64,000 bases of DNA from Mycobacterium simiae (GTDB lineage Bacteria; Actinomycetota; Actinomycetes; Mycobacteriales; Mycobacteriaceae). This document shows, in pieces, positions 1 to 8,120 of this stretch. Where the stretch lies: assembly GCF_010727605.1 (NCBI RefSeq), contig NZ_AP022568.1, forward strand, positions 1,240,001-1,304,000, given 5' to 3'. The notes beneath the pieces were generated by a model. That model did not search any database. It worked only from the letters and a program-made list of their open reading frames with translations, and was not told the origin of the DNA. The number at the start of each line of letters is the position of its first letter. Positions within the stretch are counted from its first letter, which is position 1. A program made the position numbers and the translations under genes.

Positions 1-1
1 C

Positions 2-1105
2 GACGAACGCCGCACCTTGCGGCTCGCGTCGGCGCGCTGGATCACGGCCGACATGGCCTACCGTCGCGACCTGCTGGTCGCCGTCGGAGGTTTCGATGAG
101 CGGTTTCCCCGGGCCTACCGTGAGGACTCCGACTTGGCAGTGCGCGTGGTAGGTGCGGGCGGGGTGATTGCCCGCGGTCTGCGGCGGTGCATCCATCCGG
201 TGGCCGCGGCCACCTGGATGTCCAGTGTGCGGGCACAGGTGGGAAACCGCGACAACGCGTTGATGCGCCGCAAGCATGGGCGCTCGTGGCGCACCATGAT
301 CGGCGAGGGACCGGGCCGGATGCCCGCACACGTCGCGACCACCCTAGCCGGCGTCGCAGCCGTCGTCGCGGGGCTCGGGCGGCGGGGCCCGCTGGCCAAA
401 ATGGCCGGCGTGTTATGGCTTGGTTTGACAACGGAATTCGCGGCGCGGCGCTGGATAGCTGGGCCGCGCGGCGGCTACGAGGCGGCACGGCTGTGGTTCA
501 GCAGCGCGCTCATCCCACCGGTCGCCGTCGGCCATCGATTGGCCGGTGAATGGGAGTTCCGGCGGGCCCGTCGAGATCCGCCGCTGGCGGTGTTACTGGA
601 CCGCGACGACACCATCATCGTCGACCAGCCCTATCTCAATGACCCCGCCCGAGTGCGCCCCACCGCCGGCGCGGTCAAGGCCTTGCAGCGACTACGCCGC
701 CGCGGTCTCTTGCTCGCGGTGGTGACGAATCAGTCGGGCGTGGCACGCGGGCTTATCAGCGCAGAGCAGCTCGGTGCAGTCAATGCCCGGGTGGACGAGG
801 TCCTCGGCCCCTTCGACGCCTGGCAGGTGTGTGTGCACGACGAGGACGACGAATGTGGTTGCCGCAAACCGCAACCGGGCATGGTGCTGGCCGCCGCCGA
901 AGCGCTGTCCGTTCCGCCGGCGCGGTGCGTGCTGATCGGCGACACCGGTGGCGATGTACGGGCCGCACTCGCGGCCGAGGCCGAAGCGGTGCTGGTACCG
1001 ACGGCACGGACGCTGCCCGTAGAAATCCAACACGCGCGTGAGCACGCGCGTGTTGCGGGCTCACTACAGGAAGCCGTTTCCCTGGTGCTGCGGGAGTGGC
1101 GATGA
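2..1105 (+). CDS. Glycosyltransferase family 2 fused to GmhB-like HAD phosphatase (5' partial)
   Basis: The reading frame is open to the left edge, so the N-terminus lies outside the window. The first part resembles the C-terminal half of a GT2 enzyme (GGFDERFP, then an acidic REDSDLAVRV stretch), followed by a hydrophobic linker. The last ~170 residues are a HAD-IIIA phosphatase like D-glycero-D-manno-heptose-1,7-bisphosphate 7-phosphatase: motif I LLDRDDTI (usual form DxDGT), motif II VTNQSG, a zinc loop C-x-H-(x)n-C-x-C followed by RKPQPGM, and motif IV GDTGGD. It overlaps the next gene by 4 bp, and gmhA and hldE follow, so the phosphatase half probably dephosphorylates heptose bisphosphate. 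A transferase-phosphatase fusion is unusual; GmhB is normally a single-domain protein of about 180-190 residues. Confidence 0.85.
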   Translation, partial: DERRTLRLASARWITADMAYRRDLLVAVGGFDERFPRAYREDSDLAVRVVGAGGVIARGLRRCIHPVAAATWMSSVRAQVGNRDNALMRRKHGRSWRTMIGEGPGRMPAHVATTLAGVAAVVAGLGRRGPLAKMAGVLWLGLTTEFAARRWIAGPRGGYEAARLWFSSALIPPVAVGHRLAGEWEFRRARRDPPLAVLLDRDDTIIVDQPYLNDPARVRPTAGAVKALQRLRRRGLLLAVVTNQSGVARGLISAEQLGAVNARVDEVLGPFDAWQVCVHDEDDECGCRKPQPGMVLAAAEALSVPPARCVLIGDTGGDVRAALAAEAEAVLVPTARTLPVEIQHAREHARVAGSLQEAVSLVLREWR

Positions 1106-2121
1106 GTACCGCGGTCGTCGCACGCCTGGACAGCGCCGGTGACGTGCTCATCACCGGCCCGGCGGTGCGGGCGGTGGCCGACCGGCACGCCCGCGTGGTG
1201 ATGTTGGCCGGACCCCGCGGTCAAGAGGCGGCCCGGTTGCTGGTGGGTGTCGATGAAGTCGTCGAATGGCAGGCACCGTGGGTGGATTTCGATTCGCCGG
1301 AATTGACTGCCGCACATGCCGATGATCTGATCAAGCAGCTTCGCGACATCGCGCCCGAGCGGGTGTACATCTTCACGTCGTTTCATCAATCGCCGCTGCC
1401 GTTGGCAATGCTGTGCCGAATGGCGTCGGTGCCGTGGGTGGGTGCCATCTGTACCGATTACCCCGGCAGCTTGCTGGAGCTACGCCATCAGGTGCCGGAC
1501 GGAATTCCGGAGCCCCGGCGGGCATTGTCACTTGTCGGCGCTGCCGGCTGCGCACTGCCCGCCGGTGACGACGGTTGGTTGCGGATCCGCTACCCCGGCC
1601 CGGTTCCGCGGCGGTTGGCAATCCGGATCGGACGCGACCCCTTCGTGGTGTTCCATCCCGGTGCGGCAGCGCCTGCCCGCCGTCCCAGTCCGGATCGCAG
1701 CAAGTCCATGGTGGCAGCGCTGACCGAAGCCGGATACCGCGTCGTCGTCACGGGTGGCCCCGACGAAACCGCGTTGACTTCCGCAGTGGCCGCGGACTCG
1801 GCCGTCGACCTCGGCGGCCTCACCAGCCTCGGCGAACTCGCGGCGGTGTTCGCGTCCGCACGGGTGGTGGTCGCGCCCAATACCGGACCGGCGCATTTGG
1901 CTGCCGCCGTGGGAGCCGCGGTGGTATCGCTGTTCGCACCGGTCGTACCCGCCGCACAGTGGAGCCCATACGGCCAACGGGTGACCGTGCTCGGTGACCA
2001 GCACGCCGCATGCCGAGACAGCCGCGCCCGAACATGTCCACTACTGGGGCATCCGTGTTTGGACGGAATCACTGACGCCGAACTGCTTGCCGCCGTCCGG
2101 CGCGAAGGAGGACAGCCGTGA
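1102..2121 (+). CDS. Glycosyltransferase family 9 (heptosyltransferase-like)
   Basis: A roughly 339-residue GT9 protein. The N-terminal Rossmann half (AVVARLDSAGDVLITGPAV) resembles the ADP-heptose:LPS heptosyltransferase start, where the conserved Asp/Gly loop binds acceptor. The C-terminal half has HPGAAAPARR and the donor-binding NTGPAHLAAAVG motif. The ATG at 1102 overlaps the upstream stop in an ATGA arrangement; an in-frame GTG at 1096 is an alternative. It sits between the GmhB-type phosphatase and gmhA, so it probably transfers the heptose made by this operon onto a cell-envelope or secreted glycan. The acceptor cannot be deduced, because mycobacteria lack LPS. Confidence 0.88.
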   Translation: MSTAVVARLDSAGDVLITGPAVRAVADRHARVVMLAGPRGQEAARLLVGVDEVVEWQAPWVDFDSPELTAAHADDLIKQLRDIAPERVYIFTSFHQSPLPLAMLCRMASVPWVGAICTDYPGSLLELRHQVPDGIPEPRRALSLVGAAGCALPAGDDGWLRIRYPGPVPRRLAIRIGRDPFVVFHPGAAAPARRPSPDRSKSMVAALTEAGYRVVVTGGPDETALTSAVAADSAVDLGGLTSLGELAAVFASARVVVAPNTGPAHLAAAVGAAVVSLFAPVVPAAQWSPYGQRVTVLGDQHAACRDSRARTCPLLGHPCLDGITDAELLAAVRREGGQP

Positions 2122-2687
2122 TCGAGATGCATTTCGAGGCACTGCGACAGGCGGTGGAGCGCAACCGATCCCAGACGACGCGGCTACGCGAATGGGGTCA
2201 ACAACTCGCGGGTGTGCTGATGAGCGGGGGTCGCCTGCTGGCTTGTGGCAACGGAGGAAGCGCAGCCGAGGCCCAGCATCTCACCGCCGAACTGGTCGGT
2301 CGCTTTCACGAAGAACGGATGCCGTTGTCGGCGATCGCATTACACGCCGATACGTCGGCGCTGACCGCGCTGACCAATGACTACGGCCCGGAAGAGATGT
2401 TCGCCCGCGGGGTACGCGCGCACGGTCGGCCCGGCGATGTCCTGGTGTCGTTGTCTACCAGCGGTTCCAGTCGCAACGTGCTCGCCGCGGTCAAAGCGGC
2501 CGACGACATCGGCATGATCACCTGGGCACTGACCGGGCCGGCACCCAACGAACTCGCGGCGATGTGCGATGAGGCCATCTGCGTGGAGGCACCGACCACC
2601 GCGACAGTGCAGGAAATTCACCTGATGCTTGTGCACGGACTGTGTATCGCCGTCGACGCCATACTACTGCGCTCGGAGCCGTCATGA
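2118..2687 (+). CDS. gmhA: Sedoheptulose-7-phosphate isomerase GmhA
   Basis: A 189-residue single SIS-domain protein, the usual GmhA length. It converts sedoheptulose 7-phosphate to D-glycero-D-manno-heptose 7-phosphate in the cytosol. Family marks are the phosphate loop CGNGGSAAEAQHLTAEL, including the catalytic Glu, then SLSTSGSSRNV, and the C-terminal VQEIHLMLVHG with the metal/catalytic His. The GTG start overlaps the previous stop (GTGA) and has a strong Shine-Dalgarno (GAAGGAGG) just upstream. It shares a 4-bp overlap with hldE downstream, so the genes are translationally coupled. Other SIS proteins (DiaA) are possible by fold, but the context makes GmhA the best reading. Confidence 0.93.
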   Translation: MIEMHFEALRQAVERNRSQTTRLREWGQQLAGVLMSGGRLLACGNGGSAAEAQHLTAELVGRFHEERMPLSAIALHADTSALTALTNDYGPEEMFARGVRAHGRPGDVLVSLSTSGSSRNVLAAVKAADDIGMITWALTGPAPNELAAMCDEAICVEAPTTATVQEIHLMLVHGLCIAVDAILLRSEPS

Positions 2688-4096
2688 AACCGCTTGTAAT
2701 CGTGGGTGATTCACTCCTTGACGTCGACATCGAGGGGTCGGCTACCCGGCTGAGTCCGGAAGCGCCGGTGCCGGTGGTCGACGCCGAGCGGCTAGTTCAA
2801 CGGCCGGGTGGGGCTGGGCTGGCCGCGTTGCTTGCGGCCCGAACCGAGACCGGGGTGACGTTGATCACCGGCCTCGCCGACGACGCGGCGGGTCGAGGGC
2901 TGTACAGCCTCCTGAGCACCGCCGGGGTCAGGGTACTGGCGCTGCCGATGACCGGATCGACCGTCATCAAAACCCGGATCCGGGCACGCGGCCAATCGGT
3001 GTTACGACTCGACCGGGGCGATGCCACGCCTGTCGATCTGCCGCTGAGCGAAGAGGCGACCACCGCGCTCGCCGATGCTCGCGCCATCTGTGTCGCTGAC
3101 TACGGGGCAGGTGTCACCGCCCTGCCGCGAATCCGCGAGGCGCTGACACGGCTCGCGCCTCGGGTTCCGCTGGTGTGGGACCCACACCCCCGCGGCAGCG
3201 CACCGGTACCCGGCTGTGCCCTGGTGACCCCCAACGATGAAGAAGCACAACGATTTTGCGGCAGCACCTGGTCGGGTGATGCCGGGCAGACCCTGCTGGA
3301 CACATGGCATGCCCGACTGGTCTGCATCACCCGCGGATCGCGCGGCGCGCGGGTGTATGGGGCCCACCGGGAGGTCACGAATATCGGTGTCCCCAGTGGC
3401 CTGGGAACGGCGGCCGCCGATGCCTGTGGGGCCGGCGACCGGTTCGCAGTTGCGGCCGCCGTGGCCCTGGGCGCAGGTGCCGACGGGGTTGCGGCGGTGC
3501 GTGCGGCCGTCGCCGACGCGGCACGGTTCGTGGCCACCGGTGGTGCCGGGGCCGTCTCAAGCCCCGTTCCCGGCGAGGCGGCGCAAGGCCTTTCTGCCCC
3601 AACACAACTGGAGGACCGCAGCCGCGTCGATGCGATCGCCCTGGCGGAGCGGTTGCGCCGCGACGGCCGGACCGTGGTGGCCACCGGTGGTTGCTTCGAT
3701 CTTCTGCACACCGGGCACATCCGGTTGCTGCGGCAAGCACGCGAATTGGGCGACGCACTGATCGTGCTGGTCAATTCCGACGATTCGGTGCGGGCCCTGA
3801 AGGGCCCGGGCCGGCCGGTGATGCACGACGCCGACCGTGCTCGCGTCCTGGGCGCACTGGCTTGCGTCGACGCGGTAGCGATCTTCGATTCCCCCACTCC
3901 CGAGAACCTCCTGGACGTGCTGCGCCCCGACGTCTGGGTGAAGGGCGGCGACTACGTCGCTTCCGAATTGCCCGAATCCGAGCTGGTGCGTCGGCACGGC
4001 GGCGAGGTCGTCATTCTGCCCACCGTCGCCGGCTATTCGTCGTCACGCCTGATCGCGGCGGCAAGCGCCGGCGGCTCACTTAGCGAAAGGTATTGA
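2684..4096 (+). CDS. hldE: Bifunctional heptose-7-phosphate kinase / heptose-1-phosphate adenylyltransferase HldE
   Basis: A 470-residue two-domain enzyme. Residues ~1-310 form a PfkB/ribokinase-type kinase with an N-terminal VGDSLLDVDIEG, substrate-loop RPGGAG, and the catalytic Asp in ACGAGDRF. Residues ~330-470 form a cytidylyltransferase-like domain with TGGCFDLLHTGHI (HxGH nucleotide site), VKGGDYV and a C-terminal SSSRLI. It should phosphorylate heptose 7-phosphate at C1 and then adenylylate heptose 1-phosphate to ADP-heptose. The ATG at 2684 overlaps the gmhA stop by 4 bp; longer in-frame starts would run inside gmhA. M. tuberculosis is known for a GDP-heptose-type gca-gmhA-gmhB-hddA set, so a full ADP-type HldE here is notable. 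Confidence 0.93.
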   Translation: MKPLVIVGDSLLDVDIEGSATRLSPEAPVPVVDAERLVQRPGGAGLAALLAARTETGVTLITGLADDAAGRGLYSLLSTAGVRVLALPMTGSTVIKTRIRARGQSVLRLDRGDATPVDLPLSEEATTALADARAICVADYGAGVTALPRIREALTRLAPRVPLVWDPHPRGSAPVPGCALVTPNDEEAQRFCGSTWSGDAGQTLLDTWHARLVCITRGSRGARVYGAHREVTNIGVPSGLGTAAADACGAGDRFAVAAAVALGAGADGVAAVRAAVADAARFVATGGAGAVSSPVPGEAAQGLSAPTQLEDRSRVDAIALAERLRRDGRTVVATGGCFDLLHTGHIRLLRQARELGDALIVLVNSDDSVRALKGPGRPVMHDADRARVLGALACVDAVAIFDSPTPENLLDVLRPDVWVKGGDYVASELPESELVRRHGGEVVILPTVAGYSSSRLIAAASAGGSLSERY

Positions 4097-4097
4097 T

Positions 4098-4817
4098 ATG
4101 ACTGATTCTTCAACACACCCCGCCGGCACCATCCGGACGGGTGGCGTGCTCATCACCGGTGGCGCGTCCGGCCTGGGTGCCAGCACCGTCGCGGCGATCC
4201 ACCGGCGCGGCGGCACACCGCTGGTGATCGACAAGAAGCCACCGGCCGCCGATGTACCCTTCGCCAACTGCGATCTGGCCGACACCAGCGCGGTCGCCGC
4301 CGCCGTCGAGTCGCTGGCCGAACAGGTAGACGGCCAGATCACCGGCGTGTTCACCGCGGCGGGCATCGACTCCTGCGGCGCCCTCGATCAGGTACCCGCC
4401 AAAGATTGGGAGCAGGTCATTGCGGTCAATCTCGTCGGTACCGCGGCCGTCGTCCGCGCCGCGCTGCCTTACCTGAAGGCCACCCGCGGACGCATCGTGA
4501 CTTGTGCGTCGACCTTGGGCATCAAGGCGGTCGGTGATGCCACCGCGTATTGCGCATCCAAATTCGGTGTCGTGGGCTTCACTCGAGCGCTGGCGGCGGA
4601 GCTCGCCGGGCAGGTCGGCGTCACCCTGCTCATCCCCGGCGGCATGCACACGCCGTTCTTCGACGGGCGGACCGAACAGTACAAGCCGCCGGCAGACGCC
4701 AAGCTCAACCAGCCCGACGACGTTGCCGAGACGGTGGTATTCGCCCTCTCCCAGCCGGCCGGCTGCGAGGTCCGCGAGATGGTCGTCTGCACCTCCACCG
4801 AGTCGTCGTGGCCCTGA
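4098..4817 (+). CDS. Short-chain dehydrogenase/reductase in the heptose operon
   Basis: A 239-residue classical SDR. It has the cofactor motif TGGASGLG near residues 17-24, the family Ser in CASTLG and the catalytic YCASK. It starts 1 bp after the hldE stop with an AAAGG ribosome site, and the next glycosyltransferase starts inside its 3' end. The substrate is unknown. The operon suggests it acts on a sugar or sugar nucleotide, but it is too short and of the wrong subclass to be HldD, the ADP-heptose 6-epimerase, which is an extended SDR of ~310 residues. Function beyond NAD(P)-dependent oxidoreductase is inference. Confidence 0.85.
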   Translation: MTDSSTHPAGTIRTGGVLITGGASGLGASTVAAIHRRGGTPLVIDKKPPAADVPFANCDLADTSAVAAAVESLAEQVDGQITGVFTAAGIDSCGALDQVPAKDWEQVIAVNLVGTAAVVRAALPYLKATRGRIVTCASTLGIKAVGDATAYCASKFGVVGFTRALAAELAGQVGVTLLIPGGMHTPFFDGRTEQYKPPADAKLNQPDDVAETVVFALSQPAGCEVREMVVCTSTESSWP

Positions 4818-5764
4818 CGCTGCGCGCCGGTGCTGCCGACAGCGTGGTGGTGTTACGTGCTCTGGGGCTCGGCGACTTACTGACCGCGGTGCCCGCGCTG
4901 CGCGGACTGCGCCGCCACTGCCCTGACGCCCACATCGTGCTCGCGGCCCCGTCCCGCTATCGCGAGCTCGCCCTGCTCACCGGTGCGGTGGACGAGCTGC
5001 TGCCGACCGCGTGCCTCCGGGATCGGCGGATGTTGCCGCGGCCACCGGCCATGGCGATCAACTTGCACGGCTGCGGGCCGGAAAGCATTGACCACGTGCT
5101 GGGTTGGCAGCCGAGGCAGGTGCTGACGCACAGTCATCGACTGCATCCCACGCTTCCCGGTCCGCCCTGGCGCACCGACCAACACGAGGTCGATCGCTGG
5201 TGCGCGCTGCTCGAGTGGGCCGGAATCCCGTGCGACGCCGCCGATAGCAGCCTGCCACGCCCCATGCTGCCGTTTGAGCCGGTCGGAGCCGTGGTGATCC
5301 ACCCCGGCGCGTCGGCACCGGCGAGGCGATGGCCGGTGGAACGCTTCGCCGCGGTGGCAGCGGCGCTCAGCGACGAGGGCTATGAGATCGTGATCACCGG
5401 CTCCTCCGACGAATTCGCGCTGGCGCACGACGTCGCCCTCGCTGCGGGACTGCCGCGGACGTCCGTGATGTCGGGGCTGCTTGACATCCCCGCCCTGACC
5501 GCCCTGGTCAGCGACAGTCGCCTGGTGATCTGTGGTGACACCGGAATCGGCCACCTCGCCGCGGCGACCGGCACCCCATCGGTGGTGTTGTTCGGCCCGA
5601 CCGCACCCGACCGCTGGGGCCCGCGCGGGACGGCGCCACATATTGCGCTGTGGGCGAAACACTTTGGTGATCCGCACGCCAGCACACCGCACGAGGGCCT
5701 GCTGCGCATCACGGTCGACAGTGTGCTGGAGGCCAGCCACCGAGTTTTGGGGGAGACCGCATGA
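4808..5764 (+). CDS. Second glycosyltransferase family 9 protein (heptosyltransferase-like)
   Basis: A 318-residue GT9 enzyme with the N-terminal VVVLRALGLGDLLTAVPALRG loop typical of heptosyltransferases, HPGASAPARRWPVERF at the domain boundary and the donor motif CGDTGIGHLAAATGTPSVVLFGP. It fits the family better than the first GT9 copy in this operon. The GTG at 4808 lies in the end of the SDR gene (10-bp overlap); upstream in-frame ATGs would be buried in the SDR. Its stop overlaps the following dehydrogenase in ATGA. Two GT9 enzymes imply at least two heptose or related transfers. Confidence 0.88.
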   Translation: MALTLRAGAADSVVVLRALGLGDLLTAVPALRGLRRHCPDAHIVLAAPSRYRELALLTGAVDELLPTACLRDRRMLPRPPAMAINLHGCGPESIDHVLGWQPRQVLTHSHRLHPTLPGPPWRTDQHEVDRWCALLEWAGIPCDAADSSLPRPMLPFEPVGAVVIHPGASAPARRWPVERFAAVAAALSDEGYEIVITGSSDEFALAHDVALAAGLPRTSVMSGLLDIPALTALVSDSRLVICGDTGIGHLAAATGTPSVVLFGPTAPDRWGPRGTAPHIALWAKHFGDPHASTPHEGLLRITVDSVLEASHRVLGETA

Positions 5765-7065
5765 TTACCGCACCACGCGTCGGGGTGGTCGGCGCCGGCT
5801 ACGTTGGACTGACCACCGCCGTCTGCATCGCCGAGCGCGGCCTGCAAATCGTTGCGGTCGACGTAGATCCCGACCGGGTACGGAAGTTCTCGGCGGGAGT
5901 CTCGGTGATCGACGAACCCGACTTGCCGCGGCTGCTGAACAACGGCCTAACCCGCGGGCTGCTGACGTTCAGTGTCGACTACGCGACCCTGTCCGACTGC
6001 GACATCGTCTTCGTGTGTGTTCCCACCCCCAGCGCCGAAGACGGCCAAGCCGAACTGACCGCGGTGGTGTCAGCGGTCGACCAACTCGGCGCCGTCCTGC
6101 GGCGCGGCGCCATCGTCGCACTGAAATCCACTGTGCCGGTGGGCACCACGTCCGCCATGGCAGAGCGACTGGTGGACAGGGGTATTCGCGTGGTGTCCAC
6201 ACCCGAATTCCTGCGTGAAGGGCGCGCCATCCAGGACTTTCGCCACCCCGACCGGTTGGTCATCGGCACGCGGGACGAGGCCGCGGCCCAGGTCGTGCAA
6301 CACGCCTACGGCCTGGGCGCCGCAACCGTGCTCAGGATGAGTCCCGAGAGCGCCGAACTGGCGAAGTACGCCAGCAACGCATTTCTTGCTGTCAAACTCT
6401 CGTACACGAATTCGCTGGCGACCCTGTGCACTCGAGTCGGCGCCGACATCGGCGACGTCACGGCGTGTATGGGCGCGGACAGCCGAATCGGGTCGGAATT
6501 TCTGCGGCCCGGTCCGGGATGGGGCGGCTCCTGTCTCCCCAAGGACACTGCGGCGCTGGCCCACATCGCACGCGGACACGACATGTGCTTCGCCGAGGTC
6601 GAGGCGGCGCGCGGCACCAATAGCGCGCAGGCTCAACGGATTTCCGCGGCACTGCGACGTGCGATGGGCCGACCATTGACGGGTTGCCGGATCACCGCGC
6701 TGGGCTTGACCTTCAAGGCCGCCACCAGCGATACCCGTGAGTCGCCCGCGCTTGCCGCATGCGCGGAACTGAGCCGCGGTGGGGCACAAGTAATGGGTTA
6801 TGACCCGCGACTGCAAAGCATCGACCCGGCGATCCTGCAACGAGTGGGAGTGACCGCGGTGGACGAGCCGTATCGGGCCGCGAAGGCGGCCGAGGCCATC
6901 GTGGTGTTGACCGAGTGGCCGCTGTTCCGCAACCTCGACTGGTGCGCCGTCGCACGCGAAGCGCCCCTGGCAGTCGTCCTGGACACCAGGAACATGCTGC
7001 AGCGCGAGGCCGTGCAAGCCAGCGGGCTCACCTACCTGGGAAACGGTCTGCCGCAAGGCTATTGA
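5761..7065 (+). CDS. UDP-glucose/GDP-mannose-type nucleotide-sugar 6-dehydrogenase
   Basis: A 434-residue enzyme of the UDP-glucose 6-dehydrogenase family. The N-terminal NAD domain begins VGVVGAGYVGLTTA. The central region has STVPVGTT and the catalytic Cys in GWGGSCLPKDTAAL. The C-terminal UDP-binding domain has GLTFKAATSDTRESP. It should oxidise C6 of a nucleotide sugar to the acid in two NAD+-dependent steps, most simply UDP-glucose to UDP-glucuronate. It is the last gene of the overlapping operon, suggesting that the glycan made here contains both a uronic acid and heptose. Confidence 0.9.
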   Translation: MITAPRVGVVGAGYVGLTTAVCIAERGLQIVAVDVDPDRVRKFSAGVSVIDEPDLPRLLNNGLTRGLLTFSVDYATLSDCDIVFVCVPTPSAEDGQAELTAVVSAVDQLGAVLRRGAIVALKSTVPVGTTSAMAERLVDRGIRVVSTPEFLREGRAIQDFRHPDRLVIGTRDEAAAQVVQHAYGLGAATVLRMSPESAELAKYASNAFLAVKLSYTNSLATLCTRVGADIGDVTACMGADSRIGSEFLRPGPGWGGSCLPKDTAALAHIARGHDMCFAEVEAARGTNSAQAQRISAALRRAMGRPLTGCRITALGLTFKAATSDTRESPALAACAELSRGGAQVMGYDPRLQSIDPAILQRVGVTAVDEPYRAAKAAEAIVVLTEWPLFRNLDWCAVAREAPLAVVLDTRNMLQREAVQASGLTYLGNGLPQGY

Positions 7066-7072
7066 TCGGCGG

Positions 7073-7255
7073 TCAGCCGTCCTGGCTGCGCGCTTCGGCA
7101 CCCGTCTCGCCGCTGCCGAAGTCATCGTCGGCCGAGGCTCGGCCAACATAACTGCCGTCACTGTCGTTGCGACTCGCGCGCGACCCGGCAACATTGGGAT
7201 CGGGGTCGATGTCTTCCTCGGATTTCTCGGCCTTGGCACGGTGTTTCCCGGTCAT
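7073..7255 (-). CDS. Small acidic hydrophilic protein (unknown)
   Basis: A 60-residue protein starting MTGKHRAKAEKSEED, rich in Asp, Ser, Glu and Gly, with no hydrophobic segment, so probably soluble and disordered. The start is supported by a strong GAGGAAGG ribosome site. It begins 13 bp after the flavodoxin-like gene on the same strand, so the two are likely co-transcribed from the SigF-like promoter at 7914-7938. Similar small acidic proteins are common in mycobacterial stress operons. No function is recognised. Confidence 0.7.
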   Translation of the reverse strand: MTGKHRAKAEKSEEDIDPDPNVAGSRASRNDSDGSYVGRASADDDFGSGETGAEARSQDG

Positions 7256-7268
7256 CGTGGGCCCTTCC

Positions 7269-7904
7269 TCACTCGTACGGTGGATATGTGCCGCCGTGCA
7301 ACACGCCGGCAAGGTGCACGGCATTGCGCGCGGCAGCGGCGGTCGCCGAGGCGACCGCGTCGGGGACCTTATCCAGATCTCGGTAGTCGGTGGTTTGCAT
7401 CGCTTCACCGTTCCAATAGGTACTGGCCTGTGCCGAGATCGTGTACCCGATGTCATTGAGCGCCTGGAACGCATCCGCGGTGACCTTGTGGGCGCCATCC
7501 TCGTTCCCGACGACCGCCACCATCGCAACCTTACCGACCATCGCCGGGCGGCCGGCGTCATCGGTGTTGGAAAGCTCGGCGTCCAACCGCTCCAGGATGC
7601 GCTGCGCCACGCTGGACATGTGGCCCAGCCACACCGGTGTCGCCAGCACCAAAATGTCGGCGCCGAGCACCTTCTCGCGCAGTTGTGGCCACTGGTCACC
7701 CGGCCCCATATCGGCTTCCACCCCGGGCTTTATCGCGTAGTCGACGCAGCGGATCGACTCACAGTGCGCGCCGGCACCGCGCATCTGCTCGAGCACGTGC
7801 TCGGCGATCAGCTCACTGCTCGACGGCGCCGGACTGGGTTTGAGACTGCAGACCAAAGCCACCACTGTCGGTGTACCGTCCCGCGCTGAACCTTCGATAG
7901 ACAT
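7269..7904 (-). CDS. Flavodoxin-like NAD(P)H-dependent FMN reductase family protein
   Basis: A 211-residue flavodoxin-fold protein. The N-terminal strand VVALVCSLKPSPAPSSSE carries the FMN phosphate loop. ATPVWLGHMSSVAQRILERLD is the typical flavin-contact motif, and the C-terminal region has the VVGNEDGAHKV pattern of the NADPH-dependent FMN reductase/flavodoxin superfamily. It probably carries out reductive detoxification or quinone/FMN reduction in the cytosol. A SigF-type promoter lies just upstream and would give an almost leaderless mRNA. The small acidic gene follows it. Confidence 0.85.
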   Translation of the reverse strand: MSIEGSARDGTPTVVALVCSLKPSPAPSSSELIAEHVLEQMRGAGAHCESIRCVDYAIKPGVEADMGPGDQWPQLREKVLGADILVLATPVWLGHMSSVAQRILERLDAELSNTDDAGRPAMVGKVAMVAVVGNEDGAHKVTADAFQALNDIGYTISAQASTYWNGEAMQTTDYRDLDKVPDAVASATAAAARNAVHLAGVLHGGTYPPYE

Positions 7905-7913
7905 CTGCGCGGC

Positions 7914-7938
7914 GTACCCGTTGACCTACCGAGCAAAC
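7914..7938 (-). promoter_or_regulatory. SigF-like promoter for the flavodoxin-like gene
   Basis: On the minus strand GTTT (7935-7938) is followed after exactly 15 nt by GGGTAC (7914-7919). This matches the mycobacterial SigF consensus GTTT-N15-17-GGGTAT with one mismatch. The predicted transcript would start ~3 nt before the ATG at 7904. Confidence 0.55.
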
Positions 7939-8058
7939 CGCGCCCGATGGAGCGGACGCACCTGACCGAATCCAGCGCTCGGGTCCGACCCAGTCTCTAC
8001 GCACAGTCACAGGTTTCGAACACGCTTAATGGCCACCTTTGGGGGTACTTCGTCACGC

Positions 8059-8096
8059 GTGGGAAGTGGCCGGCACGGTGGCTTCCGCCTTCCCAC
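8059..8096. repeat. Inverted repeat in the leader of the TPP enzyme gene
   Basis: Perfect 8-bp arms GTGGGAAG (8059-8066) and CTTCCCAC (8089-8096) are separated by 22 nt and end 24 bp before the GTG start at 8121. It could be an operator or an mRNA hairpin. No regulator is recognised for it. Confidence 0.3.
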
Positions 8097-8120
8097 CGAC
8101 AGCTCAAGAGAGGATGACGA

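Noticed and set aside
4098..4817. SDR as HldD, ADP-heptose 6-epimerase
   Set aside because: It is a 239-residue classical SDR with TGGASGLG; HldD is an extended SDR of ~310 residues.
6070..7239. 389-codon minus-strand open frame
   Set aside because: Antisense to the nucleotide-sugar dehydrogenase, whose motifs are complete.
8013..8048. SigF promoter for the TPP enzyme (GTTT and GGGTAC)
   Set aside because: Spacing is 26 nt, too long for the SigF consensus.
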